A stretch of 64,000 nt of DNA, taken from SG8-41 sp963802355. Lineage in GTDB: Bacteria; Pseudomonadota; Gammaproteobacteria; Burkholderiales; SG8-41. Below, piece by piece: positions 61,439-64,000 of the stretch. The stretch covers positions 372,001 through 436,000 of the forward strand of contig CAWDIV010000021.1 of NCBI GenBank assembly GCA_963802355.1, written 5' to 3'. Each line of letters begins with the position of its first letter. The stretch's first letter is position 1. A model generated the notes under the pieces. That model saw only the letters and a program-made list of their open reading frames with translations. It made no database searches and was not told the origin of the DNA. The position numbers and the translations under genes were made by a program.

Positions 61439-62482
61439 TGCCGTTAGGCCGAGCTCCTTCTCCACCCTCGGCTTGACCTCGCCCATCATCAGTTCCATCG
61501 AGCGCATCGCCGCCTTGTGCGGCGTGCTGCCGACCTTGAACGAAAAGCACACGTGCACGGGTTTGGTCGCGTGGATCTCGGCGACGAGCTTTTCGGCAAC
61601 CGTCTCGACATCGCCGATCAGCAGATCGTCGTAGATGGTTTCGAGCGGCGGCTCGTCGGGGAACGGCACATCGACCAATACGGTGCCTTGCATGACCTCC
61701 TTCCGGCGTCTGAGGCTCGACGCGAGCCGCGACTGATAGCGCGCGTTCTCGGCAAAGCGCATCCCATCCTCGCGGCTGTCGGTGATATGGGCGAAGCGGT
61801 TGACCGTGATATGCGCCCGGGACAAAGGCACATTCTCGGCGGCAAACGCGGCGACGATGTCGGCATACTGCTCGGCCAGCAATTTGGCGCCGCCGGTCCG
61901 GCCCGACGTCAGTACCCGATAGCCGTGCCGCGCGGCGGCGCGGAACATCGTCTGGATATGGCCGGCGACGTAGATCGGCAGCGATTTTTGCACGGGGCGG
62001 ACCGGGATATGCGTTTCCGGCAGCCGGTAGTGCTTGCCGTTGTAGCTGAAGAATTCCCGGCTGAAGGCCAGGTCGAGGATGTCGCAGCACTCGTCGGTCA
62101 TTTCGAGATTCCGGGCGATGTCGACGCCGAACCGCTCGAATTCGTAGGGCTGATAACCGGCGCCGATGCCGAGCATCAGGCGGCCATTCGACAATGCGTC
62201 GGCAGTGGCGATTTCGGCGGCAAGCCGGGCCGGGTTGTACAAGGGCAACACCACGACCGCGGTGCCGAGGCGGATCTTTTTCGTGATCGAGGCGCAATGC
62301 GCCACCATCATCAAGGGCGACGCACACAGGCAATAATTCGAGAAATGGTGCTCGGCGAACCAGGCGATCGTGTAGCCGAGCTCGTCGGCCAGCCTGGTCT
62401 GCTCGGCGACTTCGCCAAACACCTGTGCCGCCGGTTTGTCCGCTTCGCGCGACCCCATCAGATTGAAGATCCCGAAATCCAT
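61418..62482 (-). CDS. LLM-class (luciferase-like) flavin-dependent monooxygenase
   Basis: The 354-residue TIM-barrel protein shows the luciferase family pattern: FGIFNLMGSREAD, GYTIAWFAEHHFSNYCLCASPLMMVAHCA, IRLGTAVVVLPLYNPARLAAEIATADALSNGRLMLGIGAGYQPYEFERFGVD. These enzymes use FMNH2 and O2 to oxidise their substrate. The ATG at 62482 follows GGAGG. The C-terminal end (LTARMKAEG) and stop lie in the heptamer array. The substrate is unknown. Confidence 0.9.
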   Translation of the reverse strand: MDFGIFNLMGSREADKPAAQVFGEVAEQTRLADELGYTIAWFAEHHFSNYCLCASPLMMVAHCASITKKIRLGTAVVVLPLYNPARLAAEIATADALSNGRLMLGIGAGYQPYEFERFGVDIARNLEMTDECCDILDLAFSREFFSYNGKHYRLPETHIPVRPVQKSLPIYVAGHIQTMFRAAARHGYRVLTSGRTGGAKLLAEQYADIVAAFAAENVPLSRAHITVNRFAHITDSREDGMRFAENARYQSRLASSLRRRKEVMQGTVLVDVPFPDEPPLETIYDDLLIGDVETVAEKLVAEIHATKPVHVCFSFKVGSTPHKAAMRSMELMMGEVKPRVEKELGLTARMKAEG

Positions 62483-62696
62483 CGCCTCATCCTCCACTTC
62501 ATCCTGCCAGCCCCAACCGTGGCTTTATCCATTCTACCGGGTCGCACCAGCTAAAAACGTTGATCGAGCATGGCGACGAAAATGAGCCTGGCCAGCCTAC
62601 CCCCTTTTTCTCTCGCGGTCCCGGATCCTGCATCCGGGCTGTACAATCACCGATCGCTTTGTATCGCGCAATGCCACCCTTGGGGGAAACAACGAC

Positions 62697-63500
62697 ATGC
62701 GCATCAATCGTGTAAAAAAACTCTGGCGTGAAGGCAAACCGGCTGTTGGCGGCTGGCTGTCGATTCCACATTGCGTACAGGCCGAGGTGATGGCCCATAC
62801 CGGGCTCGACTGGCTCTGCATCGACATGCAGCACGGCTGCATCGACTACTCGGATACCGTGCCAATGCTGACTGCGATCTCCACCACGAACGTCACGCCG
62901 TTCGTGCGCGTGCCGTGGAACGAACCGGCAATGATCATGAAAGTTCTGGATGCAGGCGCCTACGGCGTGATCGTGCCGATGGTAAGCAACCGCGCCGAGG
63001 CGGAGCGCGCGGTAGCCGCCTGCCGCTATCCGCCGGCGGGCATGCGCAGCAACGGACCGAACCGCGTGCTGCTCTACGCCGGAGCCGACTATCAGAAGCA
63101 TGCGAATGAAGAGATAGCCTGCATCGTGATGATCGAAACGCCCGAGGGCATCGAGAAGCTCGACGAGATCGTCTCGACGCCCGGCGTGGACGCGGTCTAC
63201 ATCGGCCCGACCGATCTTGCGCTCGCGTTAGGACTGCCGCCGGTGATGGACAATGACGACCCGAAGCACGTAGCGACCGTCAACCGCATTCTTGACGCCT
63301 GCAAGCGTCAAAAGACGGTCGCCGGCATCCACACCACCAGCTCGAAGTTCACGCAACGCTATCTGGATCAGGGTTTCCAGATGGTGATGCTCGGAACTGA
63401 TCGCCTGGCAATGTCGAACTACATGAAGGCGGAAATCGGCCGCCTTACCGGTTGGACCCCTCTCACTCCGGGCAGCGGGCCGAATACTGGCGGTTATTGA
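62697..63500 (+). CDS. HpcH/HpaI-family class II aldolase
   Basis: The 267-residue protein has the fold of 2,4-dihydroxyhept-2-enedioate / 4-hydroxy-2-oxoacid aldolases: GWLSIPHCVQAEVMAHTGLDWLCIDMQHGCIDY, MKVLDAGAYGVIVPMV, metal-binding Glu in VMIETPEG and Asp in VDAVYIGPTDLALALG. It cleaves 4-hydroxy-2-oxo acids to pyruvate and an aldehyde. It is divergent from the LLM gene. Macrophomate-synthase-like activity cannot be excluded. Confidence 0.92.
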   Translation: MRINRVKKLWREGKPAVGGWLSIPHCVQAEVMAHTGLDWLCIDMQHGCIDYSDTVPMLTAISTTNVTPFVRVPWNEPAMIMKVLDAGAYGVIVPMVSNRAEAERAVAACRYPPAGMRSNGPNRVLLYAGADYQKHANEEIACIVMIETPEGIEKLDEIVSTPGVDAVYIGPTDLALALGLPPVMDNDDPKHVATVNRILDACKRQKTVAGIHTTSSKFTQRYLDQGFQMVMLGTDRLAMSNYMKAEIGRLTGWTPLTPGSGPNTGGY

Positions 63501-63566
63501 CGCGGCAACAACAGCACCCCGCAGCCGGACTTTGCGTTTCCCCGCGTCGTGATCGCGTGCGACTGG

Positions 63567-64000
63567 TCACTGACGGGGCAAGCCCGCGCTGCGTACGATT
63601 TTTCCGTAGGTCTCAATGTCAGCACGCAGCAATTCGCCGAGCTGCTCAGGCGTGCCCGGCCAGGGCTCGACGCCCAGGGCAGCGAGCCGCTCACGCATGT
63701 CCGGAGCCTCCAGTGCCCTCACCAATTCGCGGTTCAGCCGCGACACAATATCGCGCGGCGTTGCCGCGGGCGCGAACATGCCGTACCACAACGGCATCGT
63801 GAAACCGTCGACGCCGGCCTCTTTTCCGGTCGGCACGTCGGGAAGCGTAGCGACGCGTTGGTCGGTGAGCACCGCCAGGGCTCGCACCTTTCCCGCCCGA
63901 ATCTGCGGTATTGCCGTCGTGACCGGCATGACCACCTCGTCCACCTCGCCCCCCATCATCGCCGTCATCGCCTGGGTGACTCCCTTGTAGGGGACGTGCA
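63567..64000 (-). CDS. Bug/TctC-family solute-binding protein (5' end beyond the window)
   Basis: The visible C-terminal portion begins HVPYKGVTQAMTAMMGG at the right edge and includes IRAGKVRALAVLTDQRVATLPDVPTGKEAGVDGFTMPLWYGMFAPAATP and a final EQLGELLRADIETYGKIVRSAGLPRQ. These are typical of the Bug C-terminal lobe. The N-terminus and signal peptide are outside the window. It converges on the aldolase gene. Confidence 0.92.
   Translation of the reverse strand, partial: HVPYKGVTQAMTAMMGGEVDEVVMPVTTAIPQIRAGKVRALAVLTDQRVATLPDVPTGKEAGVDGFTMPLWYGMFAPAATPRDIVSRLNRELVRALEAPDMRERLAALGVEPWPGTPEQLGELLRADIETYGKIVRSAGLPRQ

Overview
This is a GC-rich, gene-dense chromosomal window that looks like an environmental betaproteobacterium (Burkholderiales-like). 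The main reason is the number of Bug/TctC-type periplasmic binding proteins: seven, with no TctA or TctB membrane partners in view. The aerobic aromatic/acyl-CoA catabolic style, the glcDEF set and the gcvPHT set agree with this. The lineage is inferred from gene content; there is no rRNA marker in the window.

Layout. 0-7 kb: start of a FadB/FadJ-type multifunctional enzyme, a TPP enzyme, cinA, an RlpA-like protein and prfC. 7.5-14.3 kb: a glycolate-type locus, with a GntR/FCD regulator (clear promoter and operator), an MFS carrier, glcD, glcE, a small nuclease-fold-like gene and a frameshifted glcF. 14.5-15.8 kb: an orphan DNA methyltransferase behind an AT-rich palindromic region. 16-28.2 kb (minus strand): a catabolic cluster with paired TPP decarboxylase-like genes, cupins, SMP-30 lactonases and Bug proteins. 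It is interrupted by a TIR-TM-subtilisin gene and a 98-bp scar of the TPP gene. 28.7-37.1 kb (plus strand): a Bug gene; a translationally coupled kelch/galactose-oxidase-like plus two ATP-grasp-like genes; a sarcosine-oxidase-type flavoprotein; a secreted unknown; and a membrane-anchored TIR protein. 37.1-41.6 kb: the glycine cleavage operon gcvT-gcvH-gcvP. 42-47.6 kb: cyclic-nucleotide-domain protein with AI-2E/PerM-like exporter, radical SAM protein, MaoC-like hydratase, alpha/beta hydrolase. 48-49.3 kb: an IS481-family element. 49.4-53.5 kb: acyl-CoA synthetase (NDP-forming), DUF35 protein and thiolase-like protein. 53.6-64 kb: msrB, GNAT, Bug genes, TerD, carboxymuconolactone decarboxylase-like protein, MFS, LLM flavoenzyme, HpcH/HpaI aldolase and a Bug gene cut by the right edge.

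Two genome-wide patterns stand out. First, eight single-base +1 shifts in otherwise intact genes (gcvP, gcvT, two Bug genes, an SMP-30 gene, the acyl-CoA synthetase twice, terD). Each time, removing one base restores a family-length protein. An insertion-biased assembly or sequencing error is the simplest reading, but decay is possible. Second, spacers are filled with several families of short-period direct and mirrored repeats (7-mers such as GTGATGG, CGTGACT, CCCTCAT, TCATCCT; ATCTGTG/ATCTGCG units; CCCTCACCC-CCCTCTCCC units). Some enter coding sequence: four heptamers (28 nt) break glcF and their exact removal restores it, and a 93-nt repeat-derived block adds 31 in-frame residues to glcE.

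Metabolically the window links C2/C1 chemistry (glycolate oxidase, glycine cleavage, sarcosine-type oxidase) with uptake and breakdown of small carboxylates. The two TIR proteins and the kelch/ATP-grasp operon are the parts most likely to hold undescribed biology.
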